Part shown: positions 26,315-36,587 of the stretch, piece after piece | How positions within the stretch are numbered: the first letter of the stretch is position 1 | Layout: each line of letters opens with the position of its first letter | Source of the DNA: Oscillospiraceae bacterium | Lineage (GTDB): Bacteria; Bacillota; Clostridia; UMGS1840; HGM11507 | Length of the DNA stretch: 36,979 nt | Assembly (NCBI GenBank): GCA_015068665.1 | Contig: SVKB01000021.1 | Coordinates: 1-36,979, forward strand | Reading direction: 5' to 3' | Program-made: the position numbers and the translations under genes | The notes under the pieces: model-generated | Database searches by the model: none | What the model was told of the DNA's origin: nothing | What the model saw: only the letters and a program-made list of their open reading frames with translations

Positions 26315-27331
26315 TTATTTATATTTGGCACACATATCCTCCACTGCCTTTTTTACCCGGGCACGCATAGCAGCAGGCTCCATAACCTCAATATGGGGGC
26401 CGTATTGCAAAGCCCAGTAAAAGAAAGCCTCCTGATTAACCTTAACCTCTACCATACACTCATCATTTGTTAAAGGAGAAATTTTTACATCCTGACCATA
26501 CCAGTCGATTATCTGATCAATAAGATATGTGTGTGCCCTGAATTTGGCGTGAATACTTTCTCCTGCAAACATATAAAGATGCTCTGCCATATGCTTAGGA
26601 AGATTAAGACCACCCTCATCCAGCTCTTCAATAGGCTTTCGTATATCTTCAAGAATTTTTATATCAGTCATACGGTCTATACGGTAGTTGGCAAGGCTGT
26701 TATACTTATCATAATTACAAATAAGATAGTACCTTCCCCCGGTAGCAACCATCTGATAAGGATTTACAATGTATGGTTCCTTACGGCGTGGATGAAGCTT
26801 TTTATCAATACCGTAATTATTATAAACAAAAGAAACTTTTTTATTATCCGAAATTGCTTCTTCCAGAGTATCTATTATAAAAAACAGCTCTTTATTCTGA
26901 GGCTGATTATCAGGAAGATTACAGATATGGTTTACCTTTTTATTAAAGTATTCGTTGGAAAGACCGATAAGCTTTTCTATAAGATTTTTACATTGCTTAT
27001 ACGGAATATTCTTGGAAAAAAGAAGACTATCTATAAGAAGTCTTAACTCGGAATCGTCAAACTCAGGCTGAATATACCAGTTGGTGCATATTGAGGTTTC
27101 ATTTCCTTCATCATCATTTCTTGATATCTCCTCGTATTCAATACCGCAGTCAAGATCAAGAAGATTCATAAGGTTTCTTTTTACGGTTTTACGGTCAACC
27201 TCCATATTGTATTCGGTTTTCAGCTTTTCTTTTATTTCCTGTTGCGTCATGGGATGTTCGGCATCGGAAAATCTTTTTAAAATATTAAGTATATTTATTG
27301 TTACCATCTTTTTAGGCGATACGGTATGCAT
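26315..27331 (-). CDS. WYL-domain transcriptional regulator
   Basis: This encodes 338 residues with an N-terminal winged-helix region (about 10-70, containing MTQQEIKEKL and DRKTVKRNLMNLLD). A WYL domain follows (about 125-230), where the motif appears as GGRYYLICNYDK with the RIDRMTDI tail. A C-terminal WCX-like extension (about 240-330) completes it. WYL proteins sense ligands such as single-stranded nucleic acid or small molecules and often control stress or defence genes. Here the only neighbours in the unit are a phosphatase and, 32 bases upstream, a lipoprotein. AAGGAG precedes the ATG. No defence cluster is visible nearby. Confidence 0.9.
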   Translation of the reverse strand: MHTVSPKKMVTINILNILKRFSDAEHPMTQQEIKEKLKTEYNMEVDRKTVKRNLMNLLDLDCGIEYEEISRNDDEGNETSICTNWYIQPEFDDSELRLLIDSLLFSKNIPYKQCKNLIEKLIGLSNEYFNKKVNHICNLPDNQPQNKELFFIIDTLEEAISDNKKVSFVYNNYGIDKKLHPRRKEPYIVNPYQMVATGGRYYLICNYDKYNSLANYRIDRMTDIKILEDIRKPIEELDEGGLNLPKHMAEHLYMFAGESIHAKFRAHTYLIDQIIDWYGQDVKISPLTNDECMVEVKVNQEAFFYWALQYGPHIEVMEPAAMRARVKKAVEDMCAKYK

Positions 27332-27363
27332 ACTAAGTACTCCTTCTTTATTTAGAGTTTAAT

Positions 27364-27777
27364 TTATTCAAGGCTGTACTCTCCCGACATATAAACATTC
27401 ATGCCAAAGCCTAAAAGCAAGCACTCCTGTATAGGTTTCTTTGAATTGACTGAGATTACAAGCTTATCGTCCTTAAATTCGGCAATAATCTGATATTCTT
27501 CTCCATTCTGATTTTTTCCCGTGCAGGTTGCTGCTTTCGATGTTATAAAATCGAACTGACCTTCAAACCGTCCAAGATTAAGACTTTTATTACAGCAGTC
27601 AGCTTCAAGATAAAAGCCATCTTTATTTTTGTTGGTTACGGTTATAACATTATATGTTTCCTCACCGGTGCTCATCTTATAAACAAGCTTATCCGATGAA
27701 GCCTCCCTGCCTGAAGAACAGGCGGTAAATATAAACACTGTAATAAGAAATAGTAAGAACAGCTTTTGTTTTTTCAT
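27364..27777 (-). CDS. Small lipoprotein, function unknown
   Basis: This encodes 137 residues. The N-terminus shows a type II signal peptide: MKKQK, a hydrophobic stretch, then the lipobox FTAC with the modified cysteine near residue 19, followed by SSGREAS. The mature part is about 118 residues of beta-rich character with a CxxxNQNGEEY segment and no recognised domain. The ATG at 27777 is preferred because AGGTG lies 6 bases upstream, and the GTG at 27786 is part of that site. It has a good promoter and lies 32 bases before the WYL regulator, so it may be co-transcribed with it. Confidence 0.8.
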   Translation of the reverse strand: MKKQKLFLLFLITVFIFTACSSGREASSDKLVYKMSTGEETYNVITVTNKNKDGFYLEADCCNKSLNLGRFEGQFDFITSKAATCTGKNQNGEEYQIIAEFKDDKLVISVNSKKPIQECLLLGFGMNVYMSGEYSLE

Positions 27778-27814
27778 ATTAAACACCTCGTTATATAAGA
27801 ATTAATATATTTTT

Positions 27815-27843
27815 ATTATATAAGATTTAATCGCCTTTTTCAA
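27815..27843 (-). promoter_or_regulatory. Promoter of the lipoprotein-WYL-phosphatase unit
   Basis: On the minus strand TTGAAA (27843-27838), a 17-base spacer and TATAAT (27820-27815) make a strong sigma-A match, with about 38 bases of leader. Confidence 0.82.
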
Positions 27844-27899
27844 TAGTATATTAAATTAATAACACACAGGATGGGTAAATTTAGGGACATCCTTTAAGA

Positions 27900-27935
27900 A
27901 TATAAAAAAGCATCTGCCATTTACAGATGCTTTTT
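27900..27935 (-). terminator. Terminator after proS
   Basis: On the minus strand AAAAAGCATCTG (27935-27924) pairs with CAGATGCTTTTT (27916-27905). The T-tract continues, and the hairpin starts 7 bases past the proS stop. Confidence 0.9.
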
Positions 27936-27941
27936 AAAGTA

Positions 27942-29375
27942 TTAATATGCTTTACCCCAATATACCATCGCCTTTGCCTTTTTACCGCAGCAAACGCAGG
28001 TATCGGATATTTCTTCCTGTTCAAAGGGCATACATCTTGCAGTGGCAGTTGTATCCTCCTTGATTTTATTTTCACATTCTACATCACCGCACCACATAGC
28101 CTTTACAAAGCCCGGCTTGGTAGCAACGATCTCTTTGAATTCATCATAGGTTTTAGCAACATTGGTTGTTTCCTCACGGTGCTCAAGAGCCTTGTTATAA
28201 AGGGAGCTTTGAATATCCTCAAGAAGCTCGGCAACCTTTGCTTCAAGCTCGTCAAGAGAAACGAAAATCTTTTCTCTTGTGTCTCTTCGTACAAGCACGC
28301 ACTGATTTTTCTCAATATCCTTAGGCCCGATTTCAAGACGGAGAGGAACACCCTTCATTTCATATTCGGAGAACTTCCAGCCGGGAGTTTTATCCGAAGC
28401 ATCAATCTTAACCTTGAAGGAGGAAAGCTTATTTTTAATTTCCTCAGCCTTTTCAAGCACTCCGCCCTTATGCATTGCAATAGGCAGAATTACAAGCTGA
28501 ACGGGAGCAATTTTAGGCGGTAATACCAGACCGCTGTCATCCCCGTGAACCATAATAACCGCACCGATAAGTCTTGTGGTTACACCCCATGAGGTCTGGA
28601 AAACGTTCTGCTTTTTATTATCCTTATCGGTATATTCAATACCAAAGGCTTTTGCAAAACCGTCTCCGAAGTTATGAGATGTACCTGACTGCAATGCCTT
28701 ACCGTCGTGCATAAGACTTTCAATAGTATATGTAGCAACAGCACCTGCAAACTTTTCCTTATCGGTTTTTCTTCCTTTTACAACAGGAATCGCAAGATAT
28801 TCTTCACAGAATTTTGCATATACATTAAGCATCTTAATTGTTTCCTCCTGAGCCTCCTCAGCAGTAGCATGAGCAGTATGCCCTTCCTGCCATAAGAACT
28901 CAGCAGAACGTAAAAACGGTCTTGTGGTTTTTTCCCATCTTACAACGGAACACCACTGATTATATAATTTCGGTAAATCTCTGTGGGATTCGATTATATT
29001 TTTATAATGTTCGCAGAACAGGGTTTCAGAGGTAGGACGAACACAAAGTCTTTCCTGAAGCTTTTCGGTACCCCCGTGGGTTACCCAGGCAACCTCGGGA
29101 GCAAAGCCTTCAACGTGATCCTTTTCCTTCTGAAGAAGACTTTCGGGAATAAACATAGGCATATAAATATTTTCATGACCTGTTTCCTTGAACATAGAGT
29201 CTAACACGCTTTTCATATTTTCCCAGATAGCATAAGCATAGGGTCTTATTACACAACATCCTTTAACCGAGGTGTATTCAATAAGATCTGCTTTTTTAAC
29301 GATATCGGTATACCATCTGGCAAAGTCAACATCCATTGATGTTATTTCTTCTACAAATTTCTTTTCGTTACTCAT
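27942..29375 (-). CDS. proS: Prolyl-tRNA synthetase (short, type 3)
   Basis: This encodes 477 residues and lacks the INS editing insertion found in the longer bacterial type. It has the archaeal/eukaryote-like architecture seen in many clostridia. The class II core includes [33 protein letters not shown] and the C-terminal anticodon-binding part, and a cysteine-rich zinc segment lies at the end ([16 protein letters not shown]...CVCCGKK). It ligates proline to tRNA(Pro). The missing editing domain makes the nearby ybaK functionally relevant. The ATG at 29375 follows an AAGG-containing leader. The promoter at 29406-29434 gives a leader too short for a T-box. Confidence 0.96.
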   Translation of the reverse strand: MSNEKKFVEEITSMDVDFARWYTDIVKKADLIEYTSVKGCCVIRPYAYAIWENMKSVLDSMFKETGHENIYMPMFIPESLLQKEKDHVEGFAPEVAWVTHGGTEKLQERLCVRPTSETLFCEHYKNIIESHRDLPKLYNQWCSVVRWEKTTRPFLRSAEFLWQEGHTAHATAEEAQEETIKMLNVYAKFCEEYLAIPVVKGRKTDKEKFAGAVATYTIESLMHDGKALQSGTSHNFGDGFAKAFGIEYTDKDNKKQNVFQTSWGVTTRLIGAVIMVHGDDSGLVLPPKIAPVQLVILPIAMHKGGVLEKAEEIKNKLSSFKVKIDASDKTPGWKFSEYEMKGVPLRLEIGPKDIEKNQCVLVRRDTREKIFVSLDELEAKVAELLEDIQSSLYNKALEHREETTNVAKTYDEFKEIVATKPGFVKAMWCGDVECENKIKEDTTATARCMPFEQEEISDTCVCCGKKAKAMVYWGKAY

Positions 29376-29405
29376 AATTTAAAACCTAACCTTTCTTATC
29401 ACTTA

Positions 29406-29434
29406 ATTGTAACTAAAAATCAGGTTTATGTCAA
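29406..29434 (-). promoter_or_regulatory. Promoter of proS
   Basis: On the minus strand TTGACA (29434-29429), a 17-base spacer and TACAAT (29411-29406). The leader is only about 25 bases, so no T-box or other large riboswitch fits. Confidence 0.83.
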
Positions 29435-29445
29435 TAGTTTTAAGC

Positions 29446-29688
29446 TTATTTATACTTTTTCTTGGTTGCCTCCCCACCCCGCAAATGTCTTTCAGCTTTG
29501 TTTATATCAAGAATTTCTCTTATCTTTATGTACAGCTCTTTATTTATTTTTTTCAAACGCTCGGTTATATCCTTATGAACGGTAGATTTTGAGATACCGA
29601 ATTTCTTTGCGGCGGCACGGACTGTTGATTTGTATTCTACAATATATTCTGCTATCTGAGCAGTTCTTTCTTCAATATCCTTATTCAT
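29446..29688 (-). CDS. spoIIID: Sporulation transcription factor SpoIIID
   Basis: This encodes 80 residues with the SpoIIID helix-turn-helix (about residues 15-45: TVRAAAKKFGISKSTVHKDI) and the basic C-terminal tail (RHLRGGEATKKKYK). SpoIIID controls mother-cell genes during sporulation. The ATG at 29688 is chosen because AAAGGAG lies 8 bases upstream, and the ATG at 29709 would be inside or upstream of that site. A sigma-E promoter would be expected, but none could be located with confidence. Its presence with sigH is the clearest sign that the organism is, or descends from, a spore former. Confidence 0.94.
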   Translation of the reverse strand: MNKDIEERTAQIAEYIVEYKSTVRAAAKKFGISKSTVHKDITERLKKINKELYIKIREILDINKAERHLRGGEATKKKYK

Positions 29689-29788
29689 AAAAAATACTCC
29701 TTTATTCACATATTCATTAAAATATATGAAACAAAGAAGTATTTAATTACAATATAAATCTCTTATTTTTCAAGAGCTTTGTCAATGC

Positions 29789-30433
29789 TTACTTTTTAAC
29801 GCCTTCCCAGTCCTTTAGGAATTTTTCAATACCAATATCGGTAAGCGGATGCTTAATCATCTGATTTAACACCTTGAAAGGAACCGTTGCAATATGAGCA
29901 CCGTTTTTTGCAGCCTCGGTAACATGAAGAGGATTACGGATGCTTGCCGCAATGATTTCGGTATTCAGATTGTGGACTTTAAAAATACGGGCAACATCCG
30001 AAATAAGGGCCATACCGTCCCAGTCAATATCATCAATACGACCTAAAAACGGACTTACATAGGTTGCTCCTGCAAGGGATGCAAGCAACGCCTGAGCTGC
30101 GGAAAAAATCAGTGTAACATTGGTTTTTATTCCCTTTTCAGATAAAGCCTTAACTGCCTTTAAGCCCTCGGCAGTCATAGGAATCTTGATTACTATATTT
30201 TTATTAATTTTAGAAAGAGGTATTGCTTCTTTAACCATTCCTTCAGCATCTAAGCTTATTACCTCTGCAGAAACCGGTCCGTCAACAATGGATACAATCT
30301 CATCAATTACTGTTTTAAAATCTCTGCCCTCCTTGGCAATCAGAGATGGATTAGTGGTAACTCCGGAAACAACTCCCAGTTCAGCGGCAATACGGATTTC
30401 CTCTGTGTTAGCCGAATCAATAAAAAGCTTCAT
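29789..30433 (-). CDS. fsa: Transaldolase-like fructose-6-phosphate aldolase
   Basis: This encodes 214 residues of a TIM-barrel class I aldolase. It shows [16 protein letters not shown] near residue 25, the Schiff-base lysine in [15 protein letters not shown] near residue 84, and [15 protein letters not shown]. Short proteins of this type act as transaldolases or as fructose-6-phosphate aldolases, and sequence alone does not separate the two well. The ATG at 30433 has AGGAGG upstream. The ATG at 30490 would extend it through a non-conserved leader that overlaps the promoter. It is preceded by its own sigma-A promoter. Confidence 0.9.
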   Translation of the reverse strand: MKLFIDSANTEEIRIAAELGVVSGVTTNPSLIAKEGRDFKTVIDEIVSIVDGPVSAEVISLDAEGMVKEAIPLSKINKNIVIKIPMTAEGLKAVKALSEKGIKTNVTLIFSAAQALLASLAGATYVSPFLGRIDDIDWDGMALISDVARIFKVHNLNTEIIAASIRNPLHVTEAAKNGAHIATVPFKVLNQMIKHPLTDIGIEKFLKDWEGVKK

Positions 30434-30488
30434 ATAAATACCTCCTGTTTTTTTACAATGTAAGGGTATACAAGACCCTCCTAACATC

Positions 30489-30517
30489 ATTATGACTAAT
30501 AATGTTTATTTTGTCAA
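30489..30517 (-). promoter_or_regulatory. Promoter of the aldolase gene
   Basis: On the minus strand TTGACA (30517-30512), a 17-base spacer and CATAAT (30494-30489). It lies within the gap after the FAD/Rieske gene. Confidence 0.78.
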
Positions 30518-30544
30518 GAAAAATGTTAAAATAAGTCAATTTTT

Positions 30545-31840
30545 TTACATTTCTTTATCCTTTGTCGCAGGGTTATTTATAAGCTTCCCCTCTTTATCGA
30601 ATCTTGAACCGTGACATGAACAATCCCAGGAGTGCTCCCACTTGTTATAGGTTAGTGCACACCCCATGTGAGGACATCTGGGAGTGCGGAGGGTGAGCAT
30701 TCCTGATAAAGCCTCACCTATATTAAACGCAAGCTGTGGGTGAAAAATACTTCTCGAGGGAGAGTATAAGTCCGCATACTTTGATTTTTTTTGACATATC
30801 ATATCGGAAAGTATCATAGCAGCTGTCATTGACGAGGTCATCCCCCATTTATTAAATCCGGTGGCAACATATAAATCATTTGTTTTATCCGAATACCTGC
30901 CTATATAAGGAATACCGTCAAGAGTTATACAATCCTGTGTAGCCCACCTTCCCGACACCCGCGAATCGGGATAGTATTTTTTTGCCACCCGTTCAAGCTC
31001 TCTCCAACCACCGTTTTCCTTACCTGTTCTATGACCTGCACCGCCGAGCAACAGCATATTATTATAACCTCTGAAGGATAGCCCTTCATCCGATGCATCT
31101 ACATACATATCTTTAAAATCAGCGGCATTCTCAAGGGCAATCACATAAGAGCGATGCTGATACATCTTAAGATAATATCCACCGTGCTTATTAATAAACG
31201 GAAAATGAGTTGCAACTATAATTTTTTCAGCTCTGATTTTACCCTTATCGGTAACAGCAGTATTGTTTTTTATTTCGGTAACCCGGGTATTTTCGTATAT
31301 TTGTAAACTATTGCATATATCAAAAGCAAATTTCAGAGGGTGAAATTTTGCCTGATTTTCCATTTTCACCGCTCCTTTAACCTTAAAGGGAAGCTCCGTC
31401 TTTTCGCAAAATTCCGCCTTTACACCAAGCTTTTCCAAAGCCTGTACTTCCTTTTCAGCTATTCCTCGGTCATACATGGAATACACATACGAATTACATA
31501 TTTCAAAGTTATTTCGTAAAGAAGCAATTTTCTTAATTTTCTCAAAGGCAGCATTCTGACTTTCATAATATAAATATGCCTTTTCAACACCGTACTTTTT
31601 TATTATTTTATCATAAATAAAACCGTGCTGTACCGTAACCTTTGCAGTGGTAAATCCCGTTACCCCACCGCAAATTTTGTCAGCCTCAACAAGAATACAG
31701 TCGACCCCTTTGTTTTTTAACATATATGCACATAAAAGCCCGCACATACCGCCGCCTATTATTAACGCATCGGTTTCTAAATCCTCTGTAAGTGAAGGAT
31801 ATTTTTTAAATCTTATATTTTTATTCCATACTGATTCCAT
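30545..31840 (-). CDS. FAD-dependent oxidoreductase with C-terminal Rieske centre
   Basis: This encodes 431 residues. The N-terminal DAO-type domain has a FAD-binding IIGGGMCGLLCAYML (about 27-41). The last 70 residues carry a Rieske-type 2Fe-2S motif, CPHMGC...CSCHGS, giving the usual Cys-His/Cys-His ligands. The Rieske portion is short, ending soon after the second ligand pair (FDKEGKLINNPATKDKEM). Similar proteins are cytoplasmic oxidoreductases of unknown substrate. The neighbourhood (aldolase, beta-galactosidase) does not define one. The start at 31840 has GGAG upstream. Confidence 0.9.
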   Translation of the reverse strand: MESVWNKNIRFKKYPSLTEDLETDALIIGGGMCGLLCAYMLKNKGVDCILVEADKICGGVTGFTTAKVTVQHGFIYDKIIKKYGVEKAYLYYESQNAAFEKIKKIASLRNNFEICNSYVYSMYDRGIAEKEVQALEKLGVKAEFCEKTELPFKVKGAVKMENQAKFHPLKFAFDICNSLQIYENTRVTEIKNNTAVTDKGKIRAEKIIVATHFPFINKHGGYYLKMYQHRSYVIALENAADFKDMYVDASDEGLSFRGYNNMLLLGGAGHRTGKENGGWRELERVAKKYYPDSRVSGRWATQDCITLDGIPYIGRYSDKTNDLYVATGFNKWGMTSSMTAAMILSDMICQKKSKYADLYSPSRSIFHPQLAFNIGEALSGMLTLRTPRCPHMGCALTYNKWEHSWDCSCHGSRFDKEGKLINNPATKDKEM

Positions 31841-31868
31841 AAATTCACTCCGATATTTTTTTATTACT

Positions 31869-31898
31869 ATTATGCTCTTTTAACTATAAAAATATCAA
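31869..31898 (-). promoter_or_regulatory. Promoter of the FAD/Rieske gene
   Basis: On the minus strand TTGATA (31898-31893), an 18-base spacer and CATAAT (31874-31869), just after the preceding terminator. Confidence 0.65.
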
Positions 31899-31914
31899 AG
31901 TTTATATGACAGCA

Positions 31915-31949
31915 ACACAAAAAAGGCCGATTAATTTATCGACCTTTTT
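31915..31949 (-). terminator. Terminator after the beta-galactosidase gene
   Basis: On the minus strand AAAAAGGTCGAT (31949-31938) pairs with ATCGGCCTTTTT (31931-31920) through 12 pairs including one G-U. More T follows. Confidence 0.88.
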
Positions 31950-32010
31950 AAATGGTTATAAATGTTAACACCGACATAAGCATTGTCATAACCGCAAATA
32001 ACGCAATCAA
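31948..32010 (-). CDS. Possible 20-residue hydrophobic micropeptide
   Basis: A TTG-initiated frame of 20 codons encodes IALFAVMTMLMSVLTFITI after the initiator. It is entirely hydrophobic and long enough to span a membrane. It lies between the beta-galactosidase stop and the terminator. A strong AGAGGAG sits at 32029-32035, 18 bases upstream of the TTG, which is longer than the usual spacing. No better start codon follows that site. It may be a holin-like or type I toxin-like peptide, or chance. Confidence is low. Confidence 0.25.
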   Translation of the reverse strand: MIALFAVMTMLMSVLTFITI

Positions 32011-32037
32011 TCTTCTTTAATAAATAATCTCCTCTTT

Positions 32038-34923
<2,886 letters not shown>

Positions 34924-34926
34924 TTA

Positions 34927-34955
34927 TTGTTTTTTCAAAAGCTTAATGGTATAAT
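34927..34955 (+). promoter_or_regulatory. Candidate promoter of the AraC-family gene
   Basis: TTGTTT, a 17-base spacer and TATAAT within the palindromic GGTATAATACC. Transcription would start near 34962 and run rightward through the opposing lacZ promoter. Confidence 0.6.
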
Positions 34956-34967
34956 ACCTTTAGGAAT

Positions 34968-34996
34968 ATTATAAGTATTACAGGCTGTTTAGTAAA
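34968..34996 (-). promoter_or_regulatory. Candidate lacZ promoter, weak -35
   Basis: On the minus strand TTTACT (34996-34991), a 17-base spacer and TATAAT (34973-34968). The poor -35 fits an activator-dependent promoter. The TTGCAA pair lies just upstream of it. Confidence 0.65.
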
Positions 34997-35003
34997 TGGA
35001 ATA

Positions 35004-35033
35004 TATTGCAATAATATATGAATATCTTGCAAG
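35004..35033. promoter_or_regulatory. Paired TTGCAA sites, predicted AraC-type operator
   Basis: Two palindromes, TATTGCAATA (35004-35013) and CTTGCAAG (35026-35033), repeat TTGCAA at exactly 21-base spacing, two turns of the helix. They lie immediately upstream of the lacZ -35 and just before the regulator's ribosome site, where an AraC protein could activate lacZ and limit its own synthesis. This role is inferred. Confidence 0.55.
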
Positions 35034-35042
35034 GGTGATATT

Positions 35043-35834
35043 ATGAATAAAATGGTAATCAATCTGACACAGGACAATGCAGTTTCTCCGCCGATCTTCT
35101 TCAATACTGCAAGTAATTATTTCAGGCAAGAAATTATAAACAGACCGTCCGGTGCTGATTTTCATCAGATTTTGTTTGTTTTGGAAGGCGAAGGAACGCT
35201 GAATTATAAAAATAAACAATTCCGTTTGAAAAAAGGATGTGCATTTTACACCGGATGCCATATACCTGTATCATATCAGGGAACGGCGGATATGATCGTA
35301 GCATTTCTTACAGCAAAGGGAGATATGCTTTCACAACTTGAAAAGCACTATCAATGCAATGGTTTCTTATTCTTTTCTGACATTGATACAAGAAAATATT
35401 CAGCAGATATTAATCAAATCATAAACGAATATTACACATACAAAAGAGAGGGAATACTATCCTCCCTCTCCTACTCTTTATTTGTCAATTTTTTCGAACA
35501 TCATAAAACTAAGCTTCAGACCATTGATAAAATCGCAATATATATAAACAAAAACTTTACAATGAAAATTTCTTTAAACGGTATAGCATCAGAGTTTGGA
35601 ATTTCGGTATCGAAGCTGTGTCATAATTTCAAAGAAAAATTCAATTTGACGGTTTTTGAATATATTTTAAATTTGAGATTAACATACGCTCAAAACATCT
35701 TCTTAACAAATAACGATGCAAAAACCAAGGAAGTTGCTATGAGCTGTGGTTTTGACGATATAAGCTATTTTTGCAAGGCTTATAAAAAAAAATTCGGAGT
35801 AAGTCCAACAGAAGACAAACGCAAACGATTCTAA
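35043..35834 (+). CDS. AraC-family transcriptional regulator
   Basis: This encodes 263 residues. The N-terminal cupin-like sensing half (about 15-130) contains DFHQILFVLEGEGTLNY and FRLKKGCAFYTGCHIPVSYQG. The C-terminal half (about 165-260) has two helix-turn-helices, SLNGIASEFGISVSKLCHNFKEKF and EVAMSCGFDDISYFCKAYKKKFGVSP, the latter being the AraC signature. Ribosome site AAGGGTGAT precedes the ATG. It is divergent from the beta-galactosidase gene, so a sugar-responsive local activator is the simplest role. The inducer cannot be named. Confidence 0.93.
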   Translation: MNKMVINLTQDNAVSPPIFFNTASNYFRQEIINRPSGADFHQILFVLEGEGTLNYKNKQFRLKKGCAFYTGCHIPVSYQGTADMIVAFLTAKGDMLSQLEKHYQCNGFLFFSDIDTRKYSADINQIINEYYTYKREGILSSLSYSLFVNFFEHHKTKLQTIDKIAIYINKNFTMKISLNGIASEFGISVSKLCHNFKEKFNLTVFEYILNLRLTYAQNIFLTNNDAKTKEVAMSCGFDDISYFCKAYKKKFGVSPTEDKRKRF

Positions 35835-35870
35835 AGTATAATTAGCGTGACAATAGAACTTCTGCAATTA

Positions 35871-35970
35871 TTAATTATTCATCAGCGAAGCGACTTCATC
35901 ATTCATTATTCATTAAAAAATCCTATTGCATTTAATGAATGATGAATATTGATAATGAAAAATGAATAAT
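35871..35970. repeat. AT-rich palindromic element after the AraC gene
   Basis: The core ATTCATTAAA (35908-35917) pairs exactly with TTTAATGAAT (35931-35940). The flanks are rich in ATTCATT/AATGAAT words and continue the inverted symmetry imperfectly over about 30 bases a side. A small AGCGAAGCG hairpin lies near 35884. It separates the AraC gene from its terminator. It resembles a MITE-like dispersed repeat, but copy number cannot be tested here. Confidence 0.55.
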
Positions 35971-35978
35971 ACAAAACA

Positions 35979-36008
35979 AAAAATCCTGCCTTTCGACAGG
36001 ATTTTTCA
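35979..36008 (+). terminator. Terminator of the AraC-family gene
   Basis: AAAAATCCTG (35979-35988) pairs perfectly with CAGGATTTTT (35997-36006). It lies about 145 bases past the stop, beyond the palindromic element, and could also serve the opposing 77-codon gene. Confidence 0.85.
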
Positions 36009-36046
36009 TTTTGGCTTTCGTGTACATAATAGATGAAATCTTTTTA

Positions 36047-36280
36047 TCAGAAATCATGACAATTGCCGAAATCAATATTATATTTTTCAAATATACATAC
36101 AATTTCTTCTATTGCTTCAAAATCAGAATAATCATCATTCTTTATTACCTTTTGTATCTCTGATAGCATATGTATAGCAGTTGTATCGGCAATTTGCGAT
36201 GCATCAATTTCAAAATCTTCAATTTTGAAATTGATGAAATCAGATATGTAGTTTTTTAAAAGTTCAACCTTAATGTTCAT
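36047..36280 (-). CDS. Small acidic protein of unknown function
   Basis: This encodes 77 residues, rich in Asp and Glu and mostly helical by eye, with no recognised domain. Visible blocks are FKIEDFEIDASQIADTTAIHMLSE and the C-terminal end YNIDFGNCHDF. AAGGGG lies 7 bases before the ATG, so translation is likely. The gene begins directly after the terminator of the candidate structured RNA at 36297-36466, so it could be expressed only by read-through of that RNA. Its product may be a partner of the RNA, but this is inference from position alone. The region also borders an insertion-sequence remnant. Confidence 0.65.
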   Translation of the reverse strand: MNIKVELLKNYISDFINFKIEDFEIDASQIADTTAIHMLSEIQKVIKNDDYSDFEAIEEIVCIFEKYNIDFGNCHDF

Positions 36281-36296
36281 TTCTTTACCCCTTCAA

Positions 36297-36466
36297 TTAA
36301 AAAAGTGCGCAGCCGAAGCTACGCACGAAAAATGCACAACTCCGCTTGTTGCGACACAAATCTCGACATCTCATCCAAGTATGCGAAATAGAGCATGCAT
36401 TTTTACCAAAAGGGTAAAAAAATACACACTTAGATGAATAATATCAAATATTAAGATTTATGTCGC
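36297..36466 (-). ncRNA. Candidate structured RNA (about 170 nt) with own promoter and terminator
   Basis: On the minus strand three helices nest into a three-way junction. P1 has 15 pairs (36468-36454 with 36363-36349, one G-U). P2 has 14 pairs (36437-36424 with 36384-36371, several G-U). A 6-pair hairpin at 36439-36453 branches between them. P2 is capped by an 8-pair hairpin at 36400-36420. A terminator with a C(UUCG)G loop and six T ends it. No open frame of useful size spans it. The G-U pairs in P1 and P2 suggest selection at RNA level. It may be an independent RNA or an attenuator leader for the 77-codon gene. Confidence 0.68.
36299..36326 (-). terminator. UUCG-loop terminator of the structured RNA
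   Basis: On the minus strand GTGCG/CGCAC (36326-36322 with 36309-36305) and AGC/GCT pair around a TTCG loop, followed by six T. The ribosome site of the 77-codon gene begins about 6 bases after the T-tract. Confidence 0.88.
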
Positions 36467-36472
36467 AAATAC

Positions 36473-36501
36473 AGTATAGCATACATTAGGAAAAATTGCA
36501 A
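36473..36501 (-). promoter_or_regulatory. Promoter of the structured RNA
   Basis: On the minus strand TTGCAA (36501-36496), a 17-base spacer and TATACT (36478-36473). Transcription would begin near 36466, within the 5' strand of helix P1. Confidence 0.72.
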
Positions 36502-36545
36502 GAAAAAACAGAACAATTCAGATTATATCTTAATTGTTCTGTTTT
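36501..36545 (-). terminator. Terminator upstream of the structured RNA unit
   Basis: AAAACAGAACAATT (36505-36518) is perfectly complementary to 36532-36545 with a 13-base loop. On the minus strand a six-T tract follows, so it should stop transcription coming from the insertion-sequence side. Confidence 0.85.
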
Positions 36546-36587
36546 GATGAAAGAGTCCACCAAAAGGATATTTTTATTTTTAATGAA

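Noticed and set aside
26315-27331. WYL regulator as part of a defence island
   Set aside because: Neighbouring genes are a phosphatase, a lipoprotein and proS. No restriction, nuclease or toxin genes are adjacent.
27869-27892. GGATG/CATCC inverted repeat as a terminator or riboswitch
   Set aside because: The stem has only five pairs with a large loop and no T-tract on either strand.
29376-29445. T-box leader upstream of proS
   Set aside because: The promoter leaves only about 25 bases of leader, and no T-box sequence or antiterminator is present.
36297-36466. 6S RNA
   Set aside because: The helix layout is a three-way junction with a free 3' tail and separate terminator, not a long rod with a central bubble.
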